Positions 1 through 12,791 of a stretch of 64,000 nt of DNA are shown here, piece after piece. A program made the position numbers and the translations under genes. Each line of letters begins with the position of its first letter. The stretch's first letter is position 1. This DNA comes from Ophioderma brevispina (Eukaryota; Echinodermata; Ophiuroidea; Amphilepidida; Ophiodermatidae), in contig JAMKCH010044044.1 in the NCBI GenBank assembly GCA_023653785.1, positions 17,783 through 81,782 on the forward strand, given 5' to 3'. Under the pieces are notes generated by a model. The model saw only the letters and a program-made list of their open reading frames with translations, was not told the origin of the DNA and searched no databases.

Positions 1-1200
1 ATCAATACGCGCAGATTAAAGACTATGTAATTTCAGATACTACAACACAGTGGCCCATAGGGAGAACTGTGATACAAAACATTTGTCCATAACTTGACAA
101 AAACACAACCAGAATCAAATACAATTTGGAAATTTGTTTTCCATGATATCTAGTGATCGGGTAAACCAAATTGTCTGGATCACGAAACGCACATTTAAGG
201 AACCAAATTAAATATCGACGAAGACCTAAATGAAACTAATTTTGTTAGATGACTGATCCCTTCCGTCCCCATGTCTAACAACTCTGTTACATTTAATGGG
301 TCGATATTAGTTCGTTCGATCCCTACCCTCAAATATCAACATTAAAAACAACTAACGACATGATACCGAAGGCTGGGTCATAGGTTAATAAGCTTACATC
401 TTACCTGGCCGTCTTGCAAGCTCTTCTACGACATGTACGGGATATGGACATTGACTGCATAGTGGATCGGCACTATAGAATTCCCCTGATTGGAAGGCCT
501 TACACTGCACACACGGTGCGTTCAATTCACATTCACCTGGACAGCCCTGAAATAACCAATAGCAGAAAATTCATTGAGGTATTAAGTTCAGAAAGGCTTC
601 TATAGTAGATTTCAAATTACGTGAGACTCCTTGCATATTTGGACGAGTGTGACATTGATATGGGGTTTAATCCCCGGCCATGCAGAGACTAGGCCTTTGT
701 TGCCATTACAAGACGCATTGTGACCATGGTACAAAGTTCATGTACAGAATCGCCTTTCTGGAAAGTGGAAACTGATGTATTCAGTTATATGTCTGTTAAT
801 GATTGAAGGACGTATGCCATTGTTGGCCAGGATGTCAAATCCGTTTTGCACTAATCTCTTAATACGAATGGTATTTCGCAGTGTCAAAGGTAAGTCATGT
901 TTAAATAACAATGTTTAATGAAATAGATGCTGGTGTTTTCATCCTGATACTTGAATAGAAACATCCATCAATCTTAGATGTGAAATAATGTATTTTAAGT
1001 CAACATTTATTTAAAAGCTACAGTACTATATATTGTATGAGTCTCATAAACATTTTTACCTGTGGCCGTTAAAATAATTCCTCTTACCTCTCACGATGAA
1101 TGGACAGACCTAAAATTTTTAATGAGGTCTCACTTATTTTGAAATCTACTATAATATTTAACAATGAGATTTAACCATAATACGAGTTCGACCCTCACAA
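1..1200. other. Unassigned non-coding DNA
   Basis: I see no supportable gene, RNA or repeat here. The longest open frame is 63 codons and has no recognisable motif or codon pattern. Base composition matches the rest of the window. Confidence 0.5.
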
Positions 1201-1254
1201 GCTTTCGCTGGCCCAGAAACCTTTTGTAAGAAATACTTTGATTGTCATTTCTTT

Positions 1255-1600
1255 TAATAATAAACCATAAGCGAAATCGGCATTGCAGATTTTTGATGCA
1301 TTGTGGGAAGGTTTTGCGACTTTTTAGGACTCCTGACCTTTGACAAATCAAGATTATGGTTTTAATAAATATGTTTTAGACCTATTCCTGCAATATATAG
1401 CCAATAAAAATATGCCATAAACTTTTTGATTAGTGTAAAACATGTTTTGTATTTTTAAATATCAAAACCTATCTTAGAGAACTATTTTCGAAATACCAAA
1501 CGGCAATTTTCCTGAAATATTGACGGGGTGAAAGGTCAGGAGTCCTAAAAATACTACCGGAAGTTACAATGCCGATTTGGCTTATTTACTCAATATTACC
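1255..1600. repeat. Short foldback (inverted-repeat) element
   Basis: The left arm (about 1255-1350) contains ATCGGCATTG followed by TTTTTAGGACTCCTGACCTT. The right arm (about 1535-1590) carries the reverse complement, AAGGTCAGGAGTCCTAAAAA followed by CAATGCCGAT. The spacer of about 180 bp is AT-rich. Arms this similar suggest a miniature inverted-repeat element. I could not define target-site duplications, so the class is open. Confidence 0.5.
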
Positions 1601-1904
1601 CTGCAATTTTGACAAGTTAATCCTCCATACTTGTCTGTGTCGTTGCATTTACATTTACCGCACACACATTCGCCAACGCCACTACATAGTACCTGGCAAT
1701 TGAGACAATAGAGAAAACGCAAAAAAGCTTATCACTTTACAATTCAGTAGATCACCGTCTTCAATGCATGTTTGAATCGTCTTCAACTTTTTAATAAGAT
1801 TCTTATCAACTAGTGTCCTTATAAAATAGAAGTATGTTACTTATTCACATCTGACTAGTATTACCATTTATAGATGGTTGGCTTCATACTCAACCACAAG
1901 TTGA

Positions 1905-2370
1905 TGGCCGGTGTGGCAGGAGATCCGGTCCCCCGGACTCATAGTCCTCCTACATCCCTATCCACCTACATCCCTTACGTCCCTAGAGGAAAATGACTAG
2001 CAACCTGACGATCACCGCAAAAAAGGAGGCAGCGGTATTTGAGTTTTTAAATCTAGGAGCACTTTCCCCGTAAACACAAGGCAGGGGTCCGCTTCCTGAT
2101 TTTTGAGAAGTGGCAAAAAATGGCATTTAGGGATTTAAGGGATATACGATGAAGAATAGGGCACTCGATTCGGTTGACACTTCACGCCACATTAGTTTCA
2201 CGCTATATTCCGTTGTCGTGACTCGTCTATGGAGCTCGGAATATGGCTCCGGGCGGACCATATCTCCTTTTACACCGGTTCTACCCGACAATTTCCGGTT
2301 TGAACTGGTTTCTATTGTTCTAAACAAACAGGATTCTACCGACAAGAACCGCCAACCAACCTCTGATTGA
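1905..2370. repeat. Dispersed repeat, families G and H
   Basis: Two dispersed repeats are joined here. Bases 1995-2150 (H) match 32895-33202, sharing the segment around AAGGCAGGGGTCCGCT and GGGATATAC. Bases 2150-2320 (G) match 9470-9690, 21580-21720 and 21770-21890, sharing ACATTAGTTTCACGCT and TTCTACACCGGT-like ends. The two antiparallel frames of about 72 codons over the G part are by-products of the repeat. The H part is the uninterrupted counterpart of the H copy that carries a miniature element at 32925-33074. Confidence 0.6.
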
Positions 2371-2880
2371 GTTTGAATCCCCCTTACTTTTTATTATCTT
2401 CCCTTACATTCAGTTTTCATGACCTTCTGTTATTATTCTTTTACTAAGTATTAGTTTTCTCGTTAGGCCAGAGGAAGCAAGGACTGATTAAATTATCTGT
2501 TTTAAATTATGACTACACCAAAGACTACCCAAATATATGACGATTTTAGCCTTTCCCCCTTGAAACTTATTATGATCATTACTTACCCCTTTAGGCGACA
2601 TGCAATTTTCTATACTGCGAGTGCAATTACAGTTTTCCCCGATGAAATCCTCCGTGCAATTGCAATAATGCTCTCACGTGTTTGATTGCATAGACATGAG
2701 CCTCGTTTGGATCCTGCCAACATAAATTATTTCAAAGAAGCCGGACAGTGACAATGACCGAAGCCGAGGATACGACACGTTTTCTGGCTGTAAATATTAA
2801 TGTTTATTGTTTTGTTTTTATTTTGTTTTGTTTTTGGTGTTTTAAAGCAATGTTCAATATCAAAAGTCTAAATTATGCGT
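2371..2880. other. Unassigned non-coding DNA
   Basis: AT-rich, with a short GTTTT-rich stretch near 2810-2840. No gene or repeat was recognised. Confidence 0.4.
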
Positions 2881-2884
2881 TAAT

Positions 2885-3086
2885 TTTACCCAACTTTGGG
2901 CAAACTTTACCAAACGTTCGGCCATAATTAGTTACTCAACGTTGGGAAAAAAGTCACCCCAAAAATAAATGCGAGTTGGGCAAATTTTATTCAACGTTGG
3001 TTACATTTTGCCTAATATAAAATATAGACTGGTGATATTTAATTCAATGTTGGTAAACCTATTTGCCAACAATTTTGCAGTGTAGG
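2885..3086. repeat. CAACGTTGGG-type miniature element
   Basis: Variants of ACTTTGGGCAAACTT, CAACGTTGGG and TTGGGCAAATTTT recur in both orientations, so the stretch can fold on itself. The right edge reads TTTGCAGTGTAG, giving a CACTGCAAAA terminus on the opposite strand. This looks like one end of a miniature DNA transposon. The left edge and target duplication are unclear. Confidence 0.45.
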
Positions 3087-3640
3087 GCGTATATTAAGTT
3101 CAGATCATTTAAATTTTATGATGAATTAAAACAATATTCATTATATTTGGATAATACCGCCGCATTTCTTGGGTGGTTAATATAGAAAATCATCCACTTT
3201 TTTACAATAATCTATTTAGACTCATCCTCGTCCTACGATTTGTTTTAAATAATCTCTTGAAATGTTTTAAGTTCACTGTTACCTCCACAAACCGGTGGCC
3301 ATATCCGTGGACAGAAAAGTTGTCACACTGACAATGAGTACCATAGATTTGCCTTCCCAGGGCCCTGAAAACAGGACCTAAAATAAGCTTTAGAGCGTGT
3401 TAACCCTTTCAGAGAACTGTTGAGTTTTGGATATCATATACGCTTACATTACACTTCCTGGACTGAATCGGATGCAAATTTTTAAATGATATGTTTGCAA
3501 TTAATCAAGGTTTATACCTTGTGATATTATAGTGAAATATCTTGGCAACGTTATTCTAGAATTATGTCTAGGCTAATCAAGGTATTAACAGCCCTTATCT
3601 AATACGTAACGCTGAGCATTGGATAATCCGCCAGAGCGAT
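3087..3640. other. Unassigned non-coding DNA
   Basis: No gene or repeat recognised. AT-rich with no long open frame. Confidence 0.4.
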
Positions 3641-4384
3641 TTAAGGGGGGGGTAGGGGTCTGAATATGATAAAATTGTTATAATCCAGAAAATGAGCTAA
3701 TGCCATGGCTAATTGTGTAGACTGTAAATCTACAAAATGCCTTTTATTCGATCGCATCGTACATTCGGTTCCCGAGATATGGCTGATCACAGTCAAGTAG
3801 TGTACTCGAAATTTGCCAAAATGCTCATCTCCATATTTTACATGTGAAAAATTTCAAGGGTATCTTTTAAGATATTTTAAAGATATTATTTTGCACTATT
3901 AACCCATTCATTTGGGCTACGTCTTAAGTATATATACTTATATTATCCTTTCCATAATTTAAAGTTATTAAATGTCCCTGGGTAAGTGATTTTTATGTAT
4001 TTTATTGTTTTCTCACCCTGCCGATATTTAAGAAAATTTATTTTAAAACTTATTAGCAGGACAATGGATCCACCTATTCCGATGATTCTTTCATTAATAT
4101 TATATAAGTCATATAAAATTAAATTTTAAAAATAATTTCCATATTTACCCATCAAAGCGCCCTCATTTTGTCTAACTGTTTCGAGGCCTATAACTCGTTT
4201 CGTTAAAATACGCAAACATCCCCAAAAAGAAACGAAGTAACTTAAAAACGCTACATGCTTTTTATGAAATTGAAATTTGGACCCTATTAAGCACATATAG
4301 GCCGAGTGACCCATGAAGGCCGATTTCAACAATTGGGTTCCAAATTCAATTACGTCATTACATTATGCGATTTGTCGATTGACG

Positions 4385-4398
4385 GTTGCCATGGCAAC
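4385..4398. promoter_or_regulatory. Perfect palindromic X-box (RFX-type site)
   Basis: GTTGCCATGGCAAC is a perfect 14-bp palindrome. It fits the known RFX-family X-box consensus of GTNRCC and RGYAAC half-sites. It lies inside repeat family D. Whether anything binds it is not shown by the sequence. Confidence 0.45.
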
Positions 4399-4515
4399 AT
4401 AACGGTATTAAAACCTCGGCTTCATGGTTCACTCCGTATTTTAACCTCCTGCATATGTCACCCATTTCGTCCCCGTAGCCTGTTAGTTATGAGTTACATT
4501 CGTTCTAGGGTTTAG

Positions 4516-4549
4516 CCAATCAGAGGCCTTACGGGGTTACCATGGCACC
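4516..4549. promoter_or_regulatory. CCAAT box plus X-box pair
   Basis: CCAAT at 4516-4520 is followed 20 bases later (start to start) by GTTACCATGGCACC at 4536-4549. The other family D copy keeps the same pair with the same spacing (29317 and 29337). The motifs match NF-Y and RFX consensus sites. Function is inferred from conservation between two copies only. Confidence 0.4.
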
Positions 4550-5001
4550 CAGAGCAAAAATTTTCAGGGATGTGAAAACTTGTGACATGGGCTACAATAT
4601 GATATATAACATGTATATACCACTATTTAGGAAAATAAGAAACACTCATTTCAAAGTTCATGCTTCCGACCATACCCCCCCTAACCTCCCTTTTGAAACT
4701 CTGCAGTCCTGGTTTGATGCTAAATGAGCAGGAAGGGTGTTCCATATAACCCGGTATGCGGTTAGGCGAAGAGCAACCACTGTTCACACATCATTTCATT
4801 CGATTTGTTACGTTCTTATGAAATCAGATGTGGAGTCAATGCTGATTTTGCAGGCGAGTCTGTCATTTCCTATCATTATTTCATGGTAGGTGTCATTGAA
4901 ATGAAAAACTACTCACCGGATGTTGCATTTGCATCCACCGCATATACAACTGCCTCTACCTGAGCATTCTTTCACATCGTCTGTTACTCGTTTTTCCTAT
5001 A

Positions 5002-5632
5002 GTAAATAAATCATAATTATAATGTCGATAAATACACCACGCACAGGGCCGTAGGCAGGATTTATTTGGGGGGGGGGGGGTGCGGGACCTCAAAAACGTG
5101 GAGACCTTTTTACGCAAAAGTGGACCGTTTTTTGGTCAAAGTGGACCTAACCCCCTAAACTGGTCCTTTTTTGGACTTTATTACCAAAAAAGTGGACTTT
5201 CGTGTCAAATTTTATCGAATTGTGTACCATTTTAATCAAACATTCAGCAGAAATGACCTTTTTCCCTTTTGTGGAATTGGGGGTGCGACGCACCCCCCCC
5301 CTTGCGTTACGGGCCTGACCACGCACATATCTTTCCTACGGGGTGCTCAAGGCGCAATTGCCAATTATTCTTACGCTGCCATCAGAACATCGTCACAATC
5401 ATTTCGTTCTTATGGGCTGCTAGATCGGCGCACAACTCCTATTCGCACTATATGGAATACCCCATAACAGCGACCCAATTATCGATGGTGGGCGTCAACG
5501 AAGCAATTGAGACTAAGTATTTCGCCCACTGACACACACACGTTGACCACAATGGGGCTCGAACTCACGATTTTAAGGTTCGATGGACCATGAGTTATGC
5601 TTTTCCACTAGACCACATGGCTCTCGACCATA
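5002..5632 (-). mobile_element. tRNA-derived SINE, split by an hAT-type insertion
   Basis: On the minus strand this reads as a tRNA-like head, a body and a LINE-like tail. The pol III A box TGGTCTAGTGG is at 5605-5615 and the B box GAGTTCGAGCC at 5556-5566. The body shares TACTTAGTCTCAATTGC-like and CGAAATGATTGT-like segments with the second SINE at 41203-41518. The tail, read through the insertion at 5044-5317, runs AAGATATGTGCG then TGGTGTATTTAT and ends AT-rich near 5002. It resembles the widespread tail type with a GCGCTATATAAA-like core. Both pol III boxes look good, but the copy is old and interrupted. Confidence 0.7.
5044..5317. mobile_element. hAT-type miniature element with 8-bp target duplication
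   Basis: The 274-bp element begins CAGGGCCGTAGGCAGG and ends CCTTGCGTTACGGGCCTG, which are imperfect terminal inverted repeats. It is flanked on both sides by the identical 8-mer ACCACGCA (5036-5043 and 5318-5325). Eight-base duplications are characteristic of hAT transposition. The interior is G- and C-run rich and has no transposase, so the element is non-autonomous. It sits inside the 3' tail of the SINE, so it inserted later. Confidence 0.8.
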
Positions 5633-5829
5633 AAAACAACTTATAACCTAAATACGGTACACATCTCATCCAGTCGTGCTCTAGATACGAAAACAATAAT
5701 GAAGGGCCTGGCCGGTTTTGCGCAATTTCTAGGCAAAACAACCGCTCAAAAATCCTTCAGTGCTAGCTTGTACACGAACATCACTCCGGGGGTTTTAGCA
5801 GTGATATTGAAATACACACGCCGGAATTG

Positions 5830-6095
5830 ATTCCTCGGCACCCACCCTGTTTGACCGATTTGTGACCTTTGTGGCTTCATTTACAAGGCGGTGCTCGAAC
5901 GATCGTGTCACCTCTTTCGAGATCCATTTTTTTCCTCTGCACAAGTTGACCCCTTAATGATCTTTGACTTCGATATGTGACCTTTGACAGCATAAACATA
6001 TGAGGGATACCAATGTGCACCTATGACACAAGTTTGGTGGCAATTGGAGTTAAGTGTTTATCAGGAACAATTGGAAACAAAGTTAACGTGGTCAT
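5830..6095. repeat. Degenerate GACCTTTGACC-rich tract
   Basis: Repeated variants of TGACCTTTG and TTTGACTTC are followed by AAGTTTGGTGGCAATTGG. A related tract lies at 52590-53240, sharing AAGTTT and TGACC-type words. Probably an old low-complexity or dispersed repeat; there are no coding features. Confidence 0.35.
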
Positions 6096-7508
6096 CTGAT
6101 ACTGACCTAAGTCTATGGGTTGAACATCACTAGTTACTTCACATTAATCACAATAATCAAGTCCGTCAAGAACTCCTAAACCATCCAGCTCAAATATCTG
6201 GAAAATGAATTCGAAGTTCAATTCCCAAAACTTAGTTTCCGTTTTAATTAAACACACCCATGTAAAAGCTGCAGATGTAAACCACTGATTGTCGGTATCT
6301 TGGATGTGCACGGGAAGGGTTTAGGTTTAAACCATGATATACTACCATCGCGGCGAGCGATTTCTGCTCGTAGCATGCGTAACACTTAATCATGGGTCAA
6401 TCAGGTATTGCGCACGGCCATCGCTCGCTGCGACTGTAGGCAAGGGGAACTTATGGAATCCCCTTGGGGATTTCAATGATAAAACTCACACCTATTTATA
6501 TGTACTAAATAGGTCCCATAGAACATAAAATTTTTGATGGAGAATTCCCAGTGGTGGCAGATGGCGGCCATCTTGTTTTCAAAATGGGGCTGGGCTTGGT
6601 GGCTGGGCTCTTGGCCATTTTGGTATATTTTCAAATCATAACTCGAGTTGTGAATGTGCTCGGAAGCCTATTTTTTGGTGCCAAAACAAGTCTCTGGAAA
6701 ATCCTAGATGAGAGAGGAACCTTAAGACTGGCAGCCATTTTGTTTTTCAAATGCTGCCAATTACCATGTTTATTGTACATTTTCAGAGTAATTTCGTGGT
6801 GAGTTTCATGCCAATTTAATTATGGGTGACACAATCTCCATTTAACTAGTCGATGTATATAAAGATGTTTTTTGATTTGGTAAGAGTAAAAAGTGATTCT
6901 TCCAATCCATCTTGTAAATTGTATTTTCAAAATGCAGCCTTATGACAATTATAAAAGTTCTTTTGTGTGTGTGGGTGTGTGTGTAATTCTTTGCAATATA
7001 GTTATCCTATTGCATTTCTGCTAGACCGAATGCTAGTAGCTCTGATCCGGTTGAGTGGCGATGAGATCAAATCCATTAACAATACAAAAATCAGAAACTT
7101 TTGTTACTCGATCTTACAAGATTTTTTTTGCAACACGGTTTCCCAAGGGTGTTGCCACCCCCATGCTTTAGGATTTTAACAAAATAGGCGAAAATCCACT
7201 TTGCATTATTAAATGGTAAAAGGTTGTATTATCATGGGTGTTCAGCTTAAGGTTTGGCATTGACTAGTTTTACATAATATAAATTTTGTAGAGCTATACT
7301 AATCAGAATATTGTACCATAAAAGTTTACCATAAATTATCCTTGTGGACCCCCACCCCCACTCATGACTTTGACGGCATACCTAGTACTACCGTTTACAA
7401 AAAAATCGCTAAATTTACCAGAAAGAATAAGAAACAATTCTTGGAAGCATTTTACGAAAGCTTTTTGGCGTTTCAACGCCGGAGTAAAGTTCACTGGGGT
7501 GCCGACCC

Positions 7509-7519
7509 CCCCCCCCCCA
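7509..7519. repeat. C-run
   Basis: A mononucleotide C run interrupts otherwise unassigned DNA inside the inverted-arm structure. Open frames crossing it on both strands are artefacts of the run. Confidence 0.5.
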
Positions 7520-9469
7520 TGGTAAGGTCGAGGACGTATACAGTTAAACAAAAACACGTCAAAATTGTACACAACCCATACTTCAGACCACTGTGAACTG
7601 TAATAGCGTCCTCTTTTGTTATGAGTACCTTAAAGCTTCCTGAAGGGTAGTCCCAGTGATTGTTGTCTTAGAGCTAGAATGTGAGTATTCTATTTGTATG
7701 AGATCTTTAACACTGCACTGTGTGTTGTTTAATTGGTATGATTCCGACAAATATGATTACAAGAACAAGCACTATTATTATTACAGACCAGACAGGCAGA
7801 TGTGCCTGCAAAACCGTCACAGTGAAGCATATTTAAACTTCTTTAAAAGTGCACTTTGGTCGCCGAACTCTGACTTTTGATAAAATGTCATTGACCTAAT
7901 CATCGCCGGAGGTGGTATCGCAGGTAGTTCGATAGAAGTGCTGCTCTGGTAGAGCAGACCAGACGATTGTGCCTGTTCTTGCCTTGTTGTTACTTGGGGA
8001 CCAAACAAAATCCTCACATCAAGAATTAGAAGGTCTCGTCAGCATCCAAAACGGATACCATCGTGCATGCGACATATTTTTAATTCCGTTTGGGTACATA
8101 CAACTGACACACAATGCTTTGATGGCAAGCTAATAGGATTGCTTCAGATGGTGTTCCTGCCACTCCAAGCTGTGGAGGCAATACCGTGTCATCAATCTGA
8201 GCCAAATTCTTTCAGACCCTTCCAAAACATCACTTTTCCCTTCAAGGATCTCCCAGTGCAAATCTGCCCATGATAGTGCATGGAAACCGGGAAGAAATGC
8301 GTCTTCTAGCACCCAGAGCCTTGGTAAATAGGGCTGTGGGTCGTCTTCTATACTCTGCGACAAACATGTATCTATACTGGTTGGTAGCGCAGAATGGTAG
8401 TATAAGGACGTCCCCCTTTGGGTTTTATGGTGAATAATTGTAAAGAGTGCATCATTTATTTTTGTAGTCATTTAAACTCTGGAGACTGAGCTTTGTTGTG
8501 TGCTTCTTGGATGCTGGTGGAGACCTTCAATTCTCGCTGTGTGATTTACAAGGCACGAAACAGGCACAATCGTAAGGTCGTCGCCTCCTACTAGACTTTA
8601 CCAGCTCTCATGCGAGCCCATACCACTTATTTCAATGTTTTAAACAATGAGAGTGTACCACATCCGGAGTTTACCCCAGCCCAATCACACGGGTCCGCGA
8701 TTTAGGTGAATTGCAAATTCAAGCCAGTGATGACAACTTTGCCTCCTTCTCCAGATGCAGTATTTCATTTGGTGAAGTGGATGTGCCAAGTTTTGATGTG
8801 CCAATAATTTGTGCAGATTTGGAAGAGACTGACTATTCTTACAGAACTTTTGGTGGATGCTAATCGAGTTCCTGATGAGCAAGAAATGCAGAAAGAGTGG
8901 ATCTAACCAATGCCAATGTTTAAAATGAACCGTAAAACTCGTTTTTTAACTGCAGTTGATGACAACAATTTACAAATAACTGTATCAAAAATTCATTTTA
9001 ACTCCTTTAGTCCTCATCTGCCAGTTAAACACAATGTTTTTGATGGTCATTTTAACAGTAAATCATAAAGTTGTGATGACGACAGTGATATAAACTAACA
9101 TTGTGGTAAAACATAGAATTCAAACAAAGTGGAAATTTGCTCTTGATACATCAAATTTGTGGACTCATCTAATTAAACAACCCCACAGTGTACTTTTAAA
9201 GAAGTTTAAATCTCATCTACCTCATCTGATCTGCTATGATGACTCATTCAAATGGATTATAGTGCGCTGTGTCTTGATACAGGCAACATTTGTGGACTCA
9301 TACCAATTAACAATTCCATAAGACTTTTAAGAACTCTACTAAAAACTACTCCACATCCAGCTAAAGTACAACACTCATGGACTATCTGTGCCTCAGCTTT
9401 AAATGGACCCATACAAAATAGACTGCACTATAGTTCTACAGGGGTGTAATCATGATTTGTTCTAATGTA

Positions 9470-9690
9470 CATATGACAGTTTCACACGGCTTTATTCCGT
9501 TGTCTGTGTAGCCCGGACTTTTTACATCGATGTAAAGGAGATATAACCCGATCCCCATAAGAACACAATTAATAATGCGTGAGAGTCATCTGAATCAAGT
9601 GCCCTATTATATTCTTTACCGTTGTAGGTGGACTATTATGCCGGCGGACATAACTTCTACACCGGCACTCAGAGTAAAGTACCTGCCTGA
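9470..9690. repeat. Dispersed repeat family G, copy 2
   Basis: Contains TTTATTCCGTTGTCTGTGTAG and CGGCGGACATAACTTCTACACCGG-type blocks, also found at 2150-2320, 21580-21720 and 21770-21890. It lies near the right end of the 6.4-10.3 kb structure. Confidence 0.45.
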
Positions 9691-10359
9691 CCGTGTTGAT
9701 ACACTGACTCGTAATCTAGAATGCACCACAGCTTTCAGTCTAGATAAATGCCTATGAATACTTCAATGAAAAAAGTTATACCAAAAATGACTTTTACAGT
9801 GTCAATGGCAGCCCTTTTGAAATAAAATAAACAAGATGGAATTGTGAAGAAGTACTATTTCCTCTCAACATCTTATATACACCTTGACTAGTTAAATGGA
9901 GACTGTGCCACCAAAATTATATTTTGTATGACTCCCACTGAATTTACTGCTGAAAATGTACAATAAACCCGGTAATTGGCAGCCATTTTGAAAACAAAAT
10001 GGCTGCCATTCTTAATGTTCATCTTCTAATCTAGCTTTTATCCTTTCCAGACTTGTGGGGTGTTAACATACAAGTTTTGGCACCAATACTACTCTAGCAC
10101 ATTCAAAACTCGAGTTATGATTTGTAAATATCGCAACATGCAGCCATTTTGAAAAATCAAGATGGCCACCACCTTCCACCCCTGGGAAATCTCCATCAAA
10201 CTTTCCTTTTTCTCTGGACCTACTTAAGGTGTCTAAATAGGTGTGATGCTTTAAATCTTTGAAATTCCCACGGCTTCATATCAAACCACAGTCCCCCTGA
10301 CTACTGGATATTCATGGGCCTTAGGTTGCTTCAAAACTGAACCACCGCCTGCTCCGCCG

Positions 10360-12741
10360 GTTCTTTGTGGTTTCTAAAATCAGATTTTTGCATGTCTGTA
10401 ACAATTACACGTACCCCAACATATCTATAAATGATAGGGCCAGAAGCAAACCTAATATGGACAAATCGTATATATTATTTTACACGTCCGGTTCGGACCC
10501 TACTACACTCCGTACTGATGGAGAGGCCGTATTTTGAACACTGCCAGTTTGCTTCCTTTTCTGTCAATTCTTCAGTTGAAGAAAGTAACTTATGAGGGAT
10601 TATACGTACTTATACTGTTCATTTTAACCATCTCTGCAAATTTTCAAATATTTTTACCTTTCGGATGAATCCACTGTCGGCAATTGGTTCTTAACAATGA
10701 AAACGGTTCGACTCCTATAACCACCGTGCCCCGGGTTAGGTTTGGTAATCACTAATTCACTTATGTTTGTGGTCTAGAACATTCATACAAAGCTATTACT
10801 CCATCCTTTTGGTGTCAAAAAATGGTTTCTTCATTTTTTTCAAAATATAATTATTTTAAAAAAATGACCTACATTGTAAATTAAACTCTAAACTTTTGAC
10901 TCGGAAGATAGGTGATATTCCATGATACATACCATATACCTTCCTTGGTCTATACCTTCAGCTTCTTCGCGATCGCAGTCACAGCGAACGCCTGACCAAA
11001 CCTTCATCACAGACACCCTCCGCACACCCGCTCACCCGTACCATGGCCATACCCGGTATCCCGTAGCTGAAAAGAATAAGAAGTTTAAAAGTCCTGACTC
11101 AGAGATTTCTGAATATATTTTTAATATATTAAGTAAAAATGATCAACTAGAACTAAAGACTAGTCACCTAGAGGCTCAATTCCAATTTTGAGATGAATCG
11201 TAGTTTTCGTTGTTGATGCAGAAACATTATGTTGTAGATAACAGTGCCATAGGAGACTTTTTATTACCAAATTTCGGATCCGGAATTTTTAAACAAAAAT
11301 GTGATTTTCTATATGAAGTACGATTGAGCTTAGCTATTTCACACAGGTTGGTTATATCTGGACACCAATTGTACAGATGCAAAAAACACATTCGTTTGAA
11401 AATTGGAGGGCGCCCTCATCGGTAAACTCTGAGTCAGCCTTTAGCAATAAAACCAAGACTATGACCACGACAAAGTAGATGATACTTGATTTACAACATT
11501 TTATTGAACGAAAGTTCATTTAACAAATGCTATTATTTTAATTAGAAATACTGAAATTGAGCCAGCTTCATCCACATAATGTCATTTAAATTACACAATT
11601 ATCTTTAAAGGTAAACTGTAGATTGATGTAGTTTCTTACCCTTGTGTTGGAAGGCATCGCATTTACATATAGGATGTACAACCACTGTTAATTCTTGCAT
11701 TGAAGATGTATATCGATACCAAATCTAAAACACAAGTATAACAATATATGCATCAACTTGGCTATGAAACTCCATACAGTTTTGGCTGAGGCAAGATACA
11801 ATTCTGGGCTAATCCATCTGTACATGTGACCGATCCCTATTAACTATTTGTTAGGGTACATTTCAGTGTCCAAGAATCGAACCAGTTTTTCGATGGCAAC
11901 GGGGAATGAATCCTGGAAAGATTTTCTTTTTCTTTTTTTAATAATTAGGTACTGATTGCGAAACGCATAGTAAGTTTGCAACATCATTAGTGCATAATAG
12001 TCAACGAAGATGGTCAAAAAGGGAGGTCGCTCGCCCCTAAATGTCTGTGATAACTCCACTGTTCCACAATCATACCCTTTATCGCAAGTACTGGAAGAGT
12101 GCCTTTTGAGGGGATGTGTCGAACCGCCAAGTGATCGATTTGCACTGCTGAATAATATTTCAACCACAGCAGGCAGTGTTTTAGAAAGAATATTGTTGAA
12201 ATGTATTCATTTCATTCATTCTTCAACTTAACGTAGGAATTTCAATTTTTTAAACTACATAACATGAAAATAAACTGTATTGAAAATCCATAGATATTGG
12301 CCTACTTATGTTTTAAGTAGGAATTACGCAATCTGATTAATGACAATAAACAGCGATCAAATTTGAGAGGACAAAAATGTGAAATTTTATTATGAGCTTA
12401 TAAAACAAGAACACGTGTGTACAATTCCATAAATGAAAAAAACTATCATATTTTTTTTTAAAGATTACTCTCGCAAACATTTAAATTTAAAGATAAAACA
12501 TTGGTATCCGACCACCTGTTTTCTGGCATTTATTCAAGGGTACATTATGTTGATGACCGTTCGTATAACTTGGCGCAATGCGTCAGACAACGAACTCCCT
12601 CGGGTACTATTCATATTCCAAGCTTTTGAATTTTCGAAATTATATAGCGTGAATCATCTGATTGTCTTGTCCCGTCAAGATGAATTTTAACGCGAACGTT
12701 TTCATTCATCATAATATTAGCTGAAAGGGTTTAGAGGTAAG

Positions 12742-12791
<50 letters not shown>

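Larger units (their letters stand above)
3640..4735. repeat. Dispersed repeat family D, copy 1
   Basis: This stretch aligns in the same orientation with 28665-29470. Shared landmarks in order are a G-run after TTAAG, GATATGRCTGATCA, TTTTCTCACCCTGC, GCCTATA followed by a CGTTTCG-like element, TTTAGCCAATCA and GTTACCATGGCA. The left edge (TTTAAGGGGGGGGTA) and right edge (ATACCCCCCCTAACC) could be degenerate terminal inverted repeats. There is no coding capacity; the 61-69 codon frames inside are not conserved in copy 2. This is a non-autonomous repeat of unknown class. Confidence 0.6.
6430..10295. mobile_element. 3.9-kb structure with long inverted arms
   Basis: The left arm (about 6430-6840) is matched in reverse complement by the right arm (about 9890-10295). 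Shared pieces include CACACCTATTTA, TTGATGGAGA, ATGGCGGCCATCTTG-like, AACTCGAGTT, TGGCAGCCATTTTG and TGTACATTTTCAG-like segments. Inside, 7640-7860 and the reverse of 9180-9300 also share TTTAAACTTCTTTAAAAGT, so the symmetry may extend inward. The interior has no recognised transposase. A 113-codon minus-strand frame at 8130-8471 and plus frames at 9103-9449 show no known motif. The most likely reading is a decayed DNA transposon or large foldback. Confidence 0.45.

Noticed and set aside
8130..8471. 113-codon minus-strand frame as a transposase exon
   Set aside because: No DDE, zinc-finger or other transposase motif is visible. Position inside an inverted-arm structure alone is not enough.
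12742..12790. Poly-A tail of a recent retroposon
   Set aside because: No SINE, LINE or processed-gene body lies upstream and no target duplication was found.
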